A stretch of DNA of 64,000 bases. It comes from JAZDGX01 sp964482205. GTDB taxonomy: Bacteria; Eisenbacteria; RBG-16-71-46; CAIMUX01; WJJG01. The stretch covers positions 186,001 to 250,000 of the forward strand of contig CAYZWI010000004.1 of the NCBI GenBank assembly GCA_964482205.1, read 5' to 3'. Of the stretch, positions 8,524 to 16,939 are shown piece by piece (position 1 is the first letter of the stretch; every line of letters begins with the position of its first letter). A model generated the notes under the pieces. It searched no databases. It was not told where the DNA came from and saw only the letters and a list, made by a program, of their open reading frames with translations. Made by a program: the position numbers and the translations under genes.

Positions 8524-9109
8524 ATTAGAGGAGGAGCCAAGGTTCCGCAAGTTCGATCTTTTGCCGGAGCTGTCGGGGAGGCTGGTCGGCGAGTGGTCCG
8601 GAACTGCAGAGGGCGTCGCCTGCAATTGGGTTTGGAGCTCGCGGATCGAGAAGAGATAACGCTTATTGAGGCGAACCCCACAAAGCAAGCGAACTTGGTA
8701 TGCCGGCCATCTACGAGGCGGAACTCAGAAATCAGCACGCAGGAGTGGTTCGTCATTGGTAACGAACACGCGTGACCGGGTCACTTGGGACGATTGTCGC
8801 AGGAAAACAGGCTCGTCGCACTTTGGGCGTCGCACAGACCCAACGAAGTGCAAGGCAGCAAGCTCGGGATGGAAGAAATGAGATGAAGCGGAAGCTTGCT
8901 TCTGCCGATTGGATTCTCCACAACTGCTGGCTACTCGGCAAGATAGCTGTCCTCGCGTGGGCAAGCCGAGGCGCCCCTCTTCAGTTTTGCGCACGCGCTC
9001 CCCCCATTGGTTAACACGGAACGGAAATTGCGGTGATGGCGGACCAGTGCGCCACCTCCACTCTCGCACCGAATGCATTGGCCTTTGTGCCTCAGCTACT
9101 GGGGGTCGA
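8524..9109. other. Gene-free stretch upstream of the low-GC cluster
   Basis: About 585 bases without a supported gene. Short frames exist but lack family features or ribosome-binding sites. Base composition falls here relative to the flanking core genes. It should hold the divergent promoters for the toxin-antitoxin pair and the gene at 9110; I could not assign them. Confidence 0.5.
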
Positions 9110-9877
9110 ATGCGCCGGTTCCTGTTCGCCGCATGGATCGTGATCGTCGTCGCCATTTCGTCGGCACACGCACAAGGACGAATCGTCGCCGATGAGACCG
9201 AATGTGGGCGATGCCCGCCCATCCACTATGACCTCTGGCTGCGCGCCAGAGCGATCGAGCCGATTCCTCTTCACCCGTCCGATGACCCCTCGGGTTGGGG
9301 CGAGCAACTGGCCGTGCTCATTGAGATGGGCAACCAGGTGTGGAAAACCATTCGAGATCTGCAATCAACCCATGACTGGTACATCGGCGAGCTCGAGCCA
9401 CACGGCAGCGAAGACGATCGCTTCACCTGGCTTCCTGATCAGCGGCTCTGCTTCGTATTGGAGGACGGCTCTCAAGTCCTCTCTGACTTCCTGATTGTCA
9501 CCCACGGCGAGGCCAAACGACTCGGCCCCGTGACCCTTCTGTCCCGAGGACTCACGGCAACCTTCAGAGATGTCGCGGTCACCTTTCCCGACGGTCGCAC
9601 CAAATGTCCACTCTACGCAGGTTTTCCGAAAGGCGACTGGGACTTGTCGAATGTAGTCAGGCTTGTGTTGGTCAGGAGAGAAGACGGCCCGGCGGGGGCT
9701 TACCAAGATGGCCACCGCACCCGAGCCGCCTGGGCTCCAGAAGACGTTAGCCATACTGCCATGGGCCCACGCCGCCCTGCAAACAGTTCAATGCAAGTTC
9801 TCATTCCCAACGTCATACAATCATCTTGCCGGTCCTTTCCAGAAGCGCACATTACATTTTCTACCGGAGACAACTAA
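9110..9877 (+). CDS. Secreted protein of unknown function, low-GC cluster
   Basis: 255 residues starting at an ATG preceded by a GGGGG tract. The signal peptide is obvious: MRRFLFAAWIVIVVAISSAHA, cleaved before QGR. The mature part starts with a Cys pair (ETECGRCPP) and contains a strand-rich middle (CFVLEDGSQVLSDFLIV). I recognise no family. The end of its strand block (DWDLSNVVRLVLVRRED) weakly resembles the end of the next protein (QDSSRVNRIVFNSKRED), so the two may be diverged paralogues. The last 40-50 residues look less protein-like, so an undetected frameshift near 9680 is possible. It is followed after 3 nt by the next gene, consistent with an operon. Confidence 0.6.
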   Translation: MRRFLFAAWIVIVVAISSAHAQGRIVADETECGRCPPIHYDLWLRARAIEPIPLHPSDDPSGWGEQLAVLIEMGNQVWKTIRDLQSTHDWYIGELEPHGSEDDRFTWLPDQRLCFVLEDGSQVLSDFLIVTHGEAKRLGPVTLLSRGLTATFRDVAVTFPDGRTKCPLYAGFPKGDWDLSNVVRLVLVRREDGPAGAYQDGHRTRAAWAPEDVSHTAMGPRRPANSSMQVLIPNVIQSSCRSFPEAHITFSTGDN

Positions 9878-9880
9878 GTA

Positions 9881-10456
9881 ATGGCGCTTCATCTTCGCAT
9901 CCCACTCTGCACACTACTCATCCTATTTGTACTAACCAGCATTGCTCCCGCCTTTGCGGTTCAACCTACAGTGAAACATTCCGACGGCTGGACGCTCTTC
10001 ATCCATGTTGCTCCACTTCCAAAGATTCCTTCCCTCCCACAACTGCCCACTCGTCCGACGACACCCTCCGAAAAGCTGCGCGCCCTAATGGATTTGCATT
10101 GCGATCCAGTGATTAGGTTGTTTAGTACTCAGGATGTTTGGCAATGGCATCTTGGAGGGATCGCGCCTGGCCGAGCACCTGCATTCTCGTGGCCGGACAG
10201 TCTCTCGCTTCAAGCCTTAGTTGGCGATCAATGGCAGACTGCCAGGAAGATCTACTGCATGAGCGGCACTTACGCTGATATATCAGCGATGGCTTTACTG
10301 CCAATTCCAGGGAATTACAGTTGGCCAGAAATGACAACAGACTATGGCAACGGCAACATGCGCATTGCTATTCTGGTTGCCTTCTCTAGAACTGGTCAGG
10401 ACAGCTCTCGAGTCAATAGAATTGTGTTCAACTCAAAGAGGGAGGACTTCCAATGA
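9881..10456 (+). CDS. Secreted protein of unknown function, low-GC cluster
   Basis: 191 residues. The signal peptide covers about 1-26 (LCTLLILFVLTSIAPAFA-V). The mature region begins with a Pro-rich stretch (PLPKIPSLPQLPTRPTTP), then a domain with Trp-rich strands (DVWQWHLGGIAP, SWPDSLSLQALVGDQWQ). GGAG lies about 11 nt upstream of the ATG. Codon use is much less GC-biased than in the core genes: the line 10321-10380 is 48% GC. The gene begins 3 nt after its upstream neighbour and overlaps the next by ATGA, so the three are probably co-transcribed. No known family was recognised. Extracytoplasmic location is inferred from the signal peptide. Confidence 0.65.
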   Translation: MALHLRIPLCTLLILFVLTSIAPAFAVQPTVKHSDGWTLFIHVAPLPKIPSLPQLPTRPTTPSEKLRALMDLHCDPVIRLFSTQDVWQWHLGGIAPGRAPAFSWPDSLSLQALVGDQWQTARKIYCMSGTYADISAMALLPIPGNYSWPEMTTDYGNGNMRIAILVAFSRTGQDSSRVNRIVFNSKREDFQ

Positions 10457-10665
10457 AAAGGTTTGTTGTCTGCGCCCTACTCCTCGGAATGCACGCATTT
10501 CCTTGGGGCGGATCAGGAAGAGCAGTACCTTCTAATACCAGCATTGTGTGCTCATGGTGCATCGCCCACCAAGATCCAGTTATTTGCGAAGTGTGCTTCC
10601 AACTGATCGAGCTAGATCTGCTAATTGTTTTGGAACCAATTCCTTGTGACCCTGACATTCAGTAG
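10453..10665 (+). CDS. Small Cys-rich secreted peptide precursor
   Basis: 70 residues. It starts in an ATGA overlap with the preceding gene and has GGAGG 7 nt upstream, so it is very likely translated. It has a signal peptide of about 24 residues (MKRFVVCALLLGMHAFPWGG, then SGRA). The mature peptide is about 46 residues with five Cys, including CSWC and CEVC, two CxxC pairs 11 residues apart, and an acidic hydrophobic tail ending PIPCDPDIQ. The two CxxC pairs could bind a metal or form disulphides outside the cell. The size, export signal and position in the cluster fit a secreted signal or effector peptide. I know no matching family. Confidence 0.65.
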   Translation: MKRFVVCALLLGMHAFPWGGSGRAVPSNTSIVCSWCIAHQDPVICEVCFQLIELDLLIVLEPIPCDPDIQ

Positions 10666-11341
10666 GCTGGCGTGCAAGGGATGACGCTCCTCGGTCTTGC
10701 CGTGCCCAACTTGTGCGCATTGAGCAATCTCAGATTGCGCGGTTTTACTCTGCCGGACACGCGAAAAGCCAATCACGTTGACCAGAGCCGGCAGAAGGAT
10801 TTGACCTCCCGCTACTCGTTTGGCGAGGTACCAGACGGAACCTATTTGGGGCATGCTTTGTCTGAAGAGAAAGCCAAATGCAGTCGGGTCTCATCCATCG
10901 GGCACAGCTCAAAGATGGTAGATGCCTGGCCATGTACCCGAATTCGAGCCCCGGAGATTCGTTTGGCTTGGCTCTTGCCCGTTCCTTTGGGCTACACCCC
11001 GGAGCCAGATGCGCACACAATTGATGCCGGACAGCCCCCTGGACGCCTGGGCCATTCATGGATGCAGGGAGAAACACCGCTCTCCGCGCCAACACGACTG
11101 CTGGACCTCACGGCTGGCCAAACCGCAGCCAGATCTGCACTGGCCAGATTCATGCGCCTCCTACTCAAGAGGCAGTCTCAGAGCTCTCAGTCGAATACTG
11201 CTGTCCCTTCGCTTTCAGTCGACCACGCAAAGGCCAGAACCTCCACTTTCGTGGTTGACATCCACTTGCGATCTTGGTCCCATCCTCATAGAAGCCCAAG
11301 CAAACATACCAGTTGCTCTGTCGCCGACTCGGGGGGAAGCG
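10666..11341. other. Non-coding stretch with an inverted repeat
   Basis: 676 bases between the Cys-rich peptide and the beta-propeller gene. Open frames cross it, but none has a ribosome-binding site, signal peptide or family features. It holds a tight inverted repeat, GCAATCT-C-AGATTGC (10724-10738), and a possible sigma54 element at 10964-10978. It could contain a decayed gene or a long leader. Confidence 0.45.
10964..10978 (+). promoter_or_regulatory. Candidate sigma54 (-24/-12) element
   Basis: TGGC (10964-10967) and TTGC (10975-10978) are separated by exactly 7 bases, the spacing of the TGGCAC-N5-TTGC sigma54 consensus. The inner positions AC and the final A/T are not matched. It lies about 360 bases upstream of the beta-propeller gene, in the same cluster as a sigma54 activator. 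A match of this strength is expected roughly once per strand per window by chance, so it is only suggestive. Confidence 0.25.
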
Positions 11342-12649
11342 ATGGTGGCGAAAGGGAATAGTCTTCCATCTCCGTCATCGTTCTCGTGCCCGCACTTGGC
11401 CACACTTCGATCCCTTCCGGTACTCCTCCTCGCTGCCTTTCTCTTTTCGCTGCACTCCGCGACTCCCCTCGTTTCGACTGACTCGCCTAATCTTGGCAAC
11501 GAAGCGCCCTACGTGTCAAACCCATCAACGCCCCTCCAAGGCCCCCTCGATTTCCGTCTAGAGGAACGTTGGCGTATCGAAAGCGAGATGCCCGACGGAT
11601 CCCTGCTTTTCGGCGCCGTCAGTGATGTGGAATGGGATTCTGACGGCAACATTTACCTTGCCGATTATGCCCTTGAAACAGTGCATGTATTCACTCCAGA
11701 GGGACACTATCTTAGATCCCTTGCCTCAAAAGGAGAAGGCCCTGGCGAAGTACTTTCTGTCGAAGATTGCTTCGTGACCTCCCAAGGCATCGGCATCATC
11801 GAGTACAACCGCCAACGGATAACATTTCTCAACTATGATGGTACTCCTGCTGGGCTTTGGGCCCCCGCCGGCTTTGGTCAGCTGCGCGTCCGCCCCCTAC
11901 AGGCTGTCCAGAGAGACTCTTTGTTCATCGTCGCTTGTAAGATGCTCGAACCCCTTGGCGACCGTGCCATCCTACACGAATTTCTAGGTCAGTTTTCTTC
12001 CGCAGGCCAATTACTCTTCAAATATCTCGAGTTCCCCCATGAGCTTGCTAGGGATCGCCCATTTACGTTCGACGAAGAAATGATTGATGGCCAACAATAT
12101 TTTGTGGTTACTGCAAAAGGCGAAGTGTTTGCCTCACCTTCGCATCTCGCATATTTGTTACTTCACTTCGACATTGACGGCAACTTAACTAAGACATTCG
12201 GTCGCATTTATGAGCACGTACGACGCTCGGCTGTACAGGTGCAGGATATCCAGTCCCTCCTGCAGGCGGAACATGTCAACTATAGAAATGCCCTCTGTGT
12301 CGCTAGTCCATATGAGCGAGACATTCTCAAATTGAATATGAAAGACAACTATCTTTGGATTGAGACAAGTCAGGGATGGTTTATGAACCCTGCAGGAACA
12401 GCATTAACCATGGATGTCTTTGACATGAATGGCCGCTATATAAGGCAAGCACGGTTCTTCGGAGAATTGGACCCCTGGCAAGACGTCTTTGCGCTTGGTG
12501 ATTCCTGTGCCCTTGTAATCACACAGTCCATGTCCTCCATTTCTGCCTCAGCGGCCGCCAAGTCTGCAACTGCTGGGTCCGGTTCTCAAGATGACGACAA
12601 TGCTCCCCAGGTGATTATCTGTTATGACCTGGTGCCTCTTGAAGATTGA
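11342..12649 (+). CDS. Secreted six-bladed beta-propeller protein
   Basis: 435 residues. The start ATG at 11342 follows GGGGGGAAGC. An N-terminal hydrophobic segment (about 18-38, LRSLPVLLLAAFLFSLHSAT) serves as signal or anchor. From about residue 65 the chain shows NHL/6-bladed-propeller signatures: VEWDSDGNIYLADYALETVH and VFTPEGHYLRSL, followed by GEGPGE. Later come LHFDIDGNLTKTFGRI and FDMNGRYIRQARFFGE, each a W/F-D-x-x-G-x-Y blade. This matches the 6-bladed beta-propeller proteins (BF3164/NHL-like) common in FCB bacteria, usually lipoproteins or secreted binding proteins without enzymatic activity. The C-terminus has a Ser/Ala-rich low-complexity linker. A small secreted peptide gene follows 26 nt downstream. 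Confidence 0.8.
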   Translation: MVAKGNSLPSPSSFSCPHLATLRSLPVLLLAAFLFSLHSATPLVSTDSPNLGNEAPYVSNPSTPLQGPLDFRLEERWRIESEMPDGSLLFGAVSDVEWDSDGNIYLADYALETVHVFTPEGHYLRSLASKGEGPGEVLSVEDCFVTSQGIGIIEYNRQRITFLNYDGTPAGLWAPAGFGQLRVRPLQAVQRDSLFIVACKMLEPLGDRAILHEFLGQFSSAGQLLFKYLEFPHELARDRPFTFDEEMIDGQQYFVVTAKGEVFASPSHLAYLLLHFDIDGNLTKTFGRIYEHVRRSAVQVQDIQSLLQAEHVNYRNALCVASPYERDILKLNMKDNYLWIETSQGWFMNPAGTALTMDVFDMNGRYIRQARFFGELDPWQDVFALGDSCALVITQSMSSISASAAAKSATAGSGSQDDDNAPQVIICYDLVPLED

Positions 12650-12675
12650 TTGTTGCAGGCCAATCGGAGGAACAA

Positions 12676-12909
12676 ATGAAATCGCTGCGCTTGATAAGGT
12701 GGATTGTTCTCGTTGCTTTGCTTGTCGCATTTTCCATTTCTGTTTGCGCTTATGCAAGGCCGAGGCCTCCTAAACCCGTTGATGAACAGGACGGCATAGA
12801 TGAATGGCCGCAGAGCGTGCCCGACGGCAAGAGCACAGTGCTACTCGATCCCAGCCAGCAAGTGCGGCGCGCTTACATCGCCGAATGCGAAGGCCTCGAT
12901 TTCCTCTAG
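12676..12909 (+). CDS. Small secreted peptide precursor next to the TPR-sigma54 regulator
   Basis: 77 residues with a near-perfect ribosome-binding site (GGAGG, 7 nt before the ATG). The N-terminal 26 residues form a signal peptide (basic LRLIRW, core IVLVALLVAFSISVCAYA). The mature part is about 50 residues, starting Pro-rich (RPRPPKPVDEQDG) and ending AECEGLDFL. Its only mature Cys is six residues from the C-terminus; the Cys within the signal region is not followed by a typical lipobox context. The stop is 27 bases upstream of the start of the TPR-sigma54 activator. In Bacteroidetes, small exported peptides of similar size (NVEALA family) sit beside six-bladed propellers, and this arrangement is analogous. 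Function is unknown; a signalling role is inference. Confidence 0.7.
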   Translation: MKSLRLIRWIVLVALLVAFSISVCAYARPRPPKPVDEQDGIDEWPQSVPDGKSTVLLDPSQQVRRAYIAECEGLDFL

Positions 12910-12936
12910 AATTAATTGCCTTCGAAAGGAGCGACC

Positions 12937-15456
12937 GTGAACCGACAACCCTATGAGGGATCAGCATCTAGCGCAATGTCCCCTTCCCTCGTCTGGCGGG
13001 ACATGGTTGAGTCCATACGAGTTCTGACCGCTTGTGCATCTTGGCGCGCTGCCCATAGTTTTGCCGATCCTCTGATTCGTCAGAATTGGGGACGCAGGGA
13101 TGCGCCGGCCGAATTCTATGAACTGCTAGGACTGTATCTGCTGAGTTGTGTGAGACTTGATTATGTGCAGCTTATTGAGCAAGCAGGTGATTGGATAGAG
13201 GGCCTTTTGGAGGACGGGTGTCGGTTGAATTCGGAAGGTCGCAATTTGCTTTGTTTTCATGCAGCGCGGCGGCAAGCTGACCGCGGAGATTACCAGAGAG
13301 CGCACGAAATCGTAACGGACACGGAAACGAACTCCTCGTCGGCTTCCACTGGCGCTTTGCTCGCCAGCCTTATGGCGCGCATTCTCGCAAGACAGGGGGA
13401 ATTGCCTGCCGCTTTGGACTCTGCCTTGCGGGCATGCCGGCTTGCAAAGTTATGTGATAGTCCTTCGCTTGAGGCGGATTGTTATGTCGCACTCGCTAAT
13501 GTGTTGAGCCTTAAGAGAGATTTCGATAGCGCTCAGCGCTCGCTCGCGAGAGCTGCTCGCTGCTATTGGCGGGGTAGCGACTCCGCAGGCAGGGCCATTT
13601 GCCTGATAAATCGTGCAAGTCAACTGTTGTTCTTGGGTAGACTTGTTGAGGCCGAGGGCATCCTGAAGGAAGCGATTCAATTGGCCCACGATGTGGGAAG
13701 GCCGCATTCGTCTTTATGTGCCAGAATTGCTGCTGGCTGGCTTTCTGGACTAAAGGGCGATACGGTTTCCGCAAGACGTCATCTTCTGTGGTCGTGGCGC
13801 GAGGCAAGGAGGAGAAAGGCACCGAGAGAGGAGGCGCTAGCTCTTGGGTTGCTCGCGGATGCGTACCTCCAGGTTGGCATTCAGCGTCGATCATTCGTGC
13901 GGGCAACGATTGCTGTAAGACTCTTAGAGCGACTTGTAGTCGCTCTTGGCAGGCAGGGTGATCTTGCTTTGGAATTATCTCTCCGTAAGGCCAAGTTATC
14001 CCTCTGTGCCGGGGATTATCAGGAGTGCCTTGATGAAGCAGAAGGGATAATTGATTCTGCATGTTCGCAAGGCCTGGCCTGGGAACAGGCGTTTGGATTG
14101 CGATTGCAGGGCACAGCTCATTACTATTTGGGAAATAGATCCGAAGCGATTTCAGCTATGGAGAGAGCTGCAGTATTACTTGATGGGATTGGCGAGCGCC
14201 TGGATATTCAACTAGTCAGACGTTGGCTATCGATTCTAACCAACACTACAATCTTAGGTGAGACTCTTGGGAATGCTCTGCCTATTTGGCTATCTGCCTA
14301 TTTGCGGCATCCCGTATTCGCTCCGCCACTGCGGACTGGTTCTTTCGGTGGCGTCGTCAAGGGCAAGGATTGCGTCCAATTGGACTGCCAAGTTGATGAT
14401 GAAGCTTGTTATTGGAAGAAGGCTGGTCTCATTTCTAGAGATTGTCTTGTCCACCAACTTCTCTCCCTCGCCGAAACATACGCTCCTGAGAATATCCCCG
14501 TCCTTCTCCTCGGAGAGACGGGCACCGGCAAGGATCTTCTGGCTCGCGGCATCCACGACCTGAGCGGCCGAAAGGGCCACTATGTGCCGGTGAACTGCGC
14601 GGCGGCTCAGAAGCACCTGTTTGCGGCCGAATTGTTCGGCGCAAGAAAGGGAGCCTACACCGGCGCGAGCGAAAACCGTGAAGGGCTGATCCGTGAGGCC
14701 GACAAGGGGACGCTCTTCTTCGACGAGATTGCCGATCTGGATGCGGAAGCGCAAGGGTTCCTCCTGCGCTTTCTCGATTCAGGTGAGGTCCGCCCGTTGG
14801 GCAGCACCAAGTGGACGCATGTGGATGTCCGCATCGTAGCCGCCACGTGCCGCGACCTGAAGCGGTTGGTTGCTGAGAGTCGGTTCCGTCCTGATCTCTA
14901 CGCGCGCCTCGCGGCCGTCGTCCTCCGGGTGCCTCCTCTCCGAGAACGCAAGGAAGACCTCGTGCCCCTTCTCGGCATGTTCTGGAAGCGTTTGGGCGGA
15001 AACGATGAGGAGTATGAGACGCTCTTCACGCGCGACATGCTCGATCATTTGAAGCAGTATCCCTGGCCTGGAAATGTGAGAGCGCTGCGGCATCTCGTGG
15101 CGCTTGCCATTCCGCTCCTTCGCTCGCAAGGACCGGTGAAGACTCGCTTGCATCTCATCCAGTGGGCCGATCAGGAATGCCTTGTCCGTAATCGGGAGGT
15201 GGACTACACCGAATCGGGCGTGATCGCGCAGCCGTCGTACAGAGGATTGACCAGCGACGACAATGGAACCCTACCGGCTCGCATCCCGTCCGAAAAGCTG
15301 AATGGGCAAGTCAGCCGTTGGCCCGTCGAGTTGCTCCTGAATACCCTCCGCGCGGCCAATGGCCGGGTGCCCGACGCGGCTCTTGTCCTGGGAGTTTCGC
15401 GCAGCCAAGCATATCGGATCTACAAGAGCGTGCGTGCGTTGACCCAGGAATCTTGA
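12937..15456 (+). CDS. TPR-domain sigma54-dependent transcriptional activator
   Basis: 839 residues starting at a GTG with AAAGGAG 6 nt upstream; a TTG further up (12916) has no such site. Residues about 60-470 are helical TPR-type repeats resembling the MalT sensor region (GDYQRAHEIV, RDFDSAQRSLARAARCY, NRSEAISAMERAAVLL). Residues about 500-740 form the AAA+ sigma54-interaction domain: Walker A GETGTGKD (526-533), the sigma54-contact loop GAYTGA (572-577, Tyr for the usual Phe), Walker B LFFDE (D596, E597) and the arginine-finger region RFRPDLYARLA. The C-terminus (about 795-835) is a Fis-type helix-turn-helix (AALVLGVSRSQAYRIYKSV). No receiver domain is present, so the TPR region is the likely sensor. 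The TPR half is AT-richer (48% GC in 13201-13260) than the AAA+ half (60% in 14941-15000). Confidence 0.93.
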   Translation: MNRQPYEGSASSAMSPSLVWRDMVESIRVLTACASWRAAHSFADPLIRQNWGRRDAPAEFYELLGLYLLSCVRLDYVQLIEQAGDWIEGLLEDGCRLNSEGRNLLCFHAARRQADRGDYQRAHEIVTDTETNSSSASTGALLASLMARILARQGELPAALDSALRACRLAKLCDSPSLEADCYVALANVLSLKRDFDSAQRSLARAARCYWRGSDSAGRAICLINRASQLLFLGRLVEAEGILKEAIQLAHDVGRPHSSLCARIAAGWLSGLKGDTVSARRHLLWSWREARRRKAPREEALALGLLADAYLQVGIQRRSFVRATIAVRLLERLVVALGRQGDLALELSLRKAKLSLCAGDYQECLDEAEGIIDSACSQGLAWEQAFGLRLQGTAHYYLGNRSEAISAMERAAVLLDGIGERLDIQLVRRWLSILTNTTILGETLGNALPIWLSAYLRHPVFAPPLRTGSFGGVVKGKDCVQLDCQVDDEACYWKKAGLISRDCLVHQLLSLAETYAPENIPVLLLGETGTGKDLLARGIHDLSGRKGHYVPVNCAAAQKHLFAAELFGARKGAYTGASENREGLIREADKGTLFFDEIADLDAEAQGFLLRFLDSGEVRPLGSTKWTHVDVRIVAATCRDLKRLVAESRFRPDLYARLAAVVLRVPPLRERKEDLVPLLGMFWKRLGGNDEEYETLFTRDMLDHLKQYPWPGNVRALRHLVALAIPLLRSQGPVKTRLHLIQWADQECLVRNREVDYTESGVIAQPSYRGLTSDDNGTLPARIPSEKLNGQVSRWPVELLLNTLRAANGRVPDAALVLGVSRSQAYRIYKSVRALTQES

Positions 15457-15508
15457 GCCCCGGCTGACGCGTCGATCTCATCGTACCCGACTGCCCACCA
15501 CCGCCCCA

Positions 15509-16705
15509 TCACCGCACAAGCGCGATTCCGCCGCGCAGCATGTCGGATTCCTCGTCATAGCCGAGCAGGCTCTCGCCATACCCATGGAAGTATTGCGCCA
15601 TGAGGATCGCCAGGAAGTCGAGCACGGGAATGCGCGCGGGCACGGTCAGATCCAGTTGATGCGTGGGATGCTTGAAGTCCTTCCCGACTTGTCCCGTATA
15701 GAAGAGGCTTGGACCGCCCGTGCGGCCCACGGCGGCGTGCAGTCTTCCGTACTTGCGATAATCGCCGATGTCCGGATTGTCCGTGAGCGAGAACACGTAG
15801 GCGAAGAGCTGCGGAGACACGAGGATGTTCCAATCGCCCGGCAAGGTGAAGCCCACTCCCGTCCGCGCCCACAAGGTATTCAGGCTTCGCCCCGTCGATC
15901 CGTCTCGCCCGTTCGACTCGTGCGCGTAGCCGAATTGGTAGCCCAGCCAGGAGAACCGCCACGGTTCGTTCCGCAGAGTCCTGGGAACCGACTCGAAGAA
16001 GACCGCGGGCATATAGCTCGTGTCGTAGAACGGACTCGAGTCCGCGGTGATGTCCCACAGCGAGCGCTGCGTGTACCCGAACTGCAGGTACCGCGGCAAG
16101 GCCGAGCCCGCCGGGGCAAGCGTGAGGATGCGGTATTTTAGGCTCACCTGGAATTTCGCTCCGGGGGCCTCGCCTCCGTAGACGAAGTAGACCGATTCGT
16201 GCGTGCCGAAGCGTCCCAGATAGGCGCGCTGGATCGGCTCCGGATTTTGCGTGGCGACATCGTCGCCCGCGCCGCTCCCACGCACTTCCAGCACTGCGGA
16301 CGCCCCTTCCCCGAATCCCGGCTGCAGCGTCAGGATGACTTTCCCGCGCAGGGACAACGGCAGGGAAAACTGATACGGCTGAATGCCGCCTTCTCCTGGC
16401 GCCAGCGTCCACGCATGCACCCAATTCGATTGGAGCGTGACCGCCACCGATTGACCCCGGGCTTCTGCAACGGCGAGCAGTGCGGCCGGTGGAGTGAATG
16501 CGACCGTCTCGTCGCTCGCATTCAGGACCAGGAGATCGATCTTGACCCGGTCGCCACGAAGAACGGGCGTCTGGGGAGGAACGAGGCTCGCGATCAATGG
16601 TGCCGGCGAAGCGACCGGCGAAGGAGAAGAGTCTTCACCGGGCGGCTGCGCAAGAGCCGCACATGGGTGACAAAGAAGAGCCGCAAGCGTGAGAACGAAG
16701 ATCAT
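15509..16705 (-). CDS. pldA: Outer-membrane phospholipase A (OMPLA)
   Basis: 398 residues from the chosen start. The signal peptide is MIFVLTLAALLCHPCAALA, cleaved before QPP. A 110-residue beta-sandwich precedes the barrel. The barrel carries the family signature YAHESNGRDG followed by GRSLNTLW: His and Ser of AHES correspond to E. coli H142 and S144, and the Asn of SLNTL to N156. The Ca2+-dependent enzyme hydrolyses acyl chains of phospholipids in the outer membrane when dimerised by membrane damage. The N-terminal extension makes it longer than the E. coli protein. The ribosome-binding site is weak and the frame is open upstream to 16873, so the start is uncertain. It ends 52 bases from the convergent sigma54 activator. 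Confidence 0.85.
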   Translation of the reverse strand: MIFVLTLAALLCHPCAALAQPPGEDSSPSPVASPAPLIASLVPPQTPVLRGDRVKIDLLVLNASDETVAFTPPAALLAVAEARGQSVAVTLQSNWVHAWTLAPGEGGIQPYQFSLPLSLRGKVILTLQPGFGEGASAVLEVRGSGAGDDVATQNPEPIQRAYLGRFGTHESVYFVYGGEAPGAKFQVSLKYRILTLAPAGSALPRYLQFGYTQRSLWDITADSSPFYDTSYMPAVFFESVPRTLRNEPWRFSWLGYQFGYAHESNGRDGSTGRSLNTLWARTGVGFTLPGDWNILVSPQLFAYVFSLTDNPDIGDYRKYGRLHAAVGRTGGPSLFYTGQVGKDFKHPTHQLDLTVPARIPVLDFLAILMAQYFHGYGESLLGYDEESDMLRGGIALVR

Positions 16706-16939
16706 CAACGAAGGGCGAACGGTCCCCTGGCCGGCCAGGCAATCGACATGCAACGAGGCGACTCGCCGGCCGTCTTCGACTCCTCGTCCGCCGTTCTCAT
16801 GTGTCCTTTGCCCGGTCCTCTCATGCACCTGAGGATCATAACATGGGACACTTGGCCCATCCATGGACCGCAACGAGCGACTCAGGTTGGATGCACAAGC
16901 CGCCCGGGCGGCAGAACTGCGACCATCGCTCCATCCAGC

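Noticed and set aside
10672..11361. Possible gene upstream of the beta-propeller gene
   Set aside because: No ribosome-binding site, mixed composition, no domain, and it runs past the well-supported propeller start.
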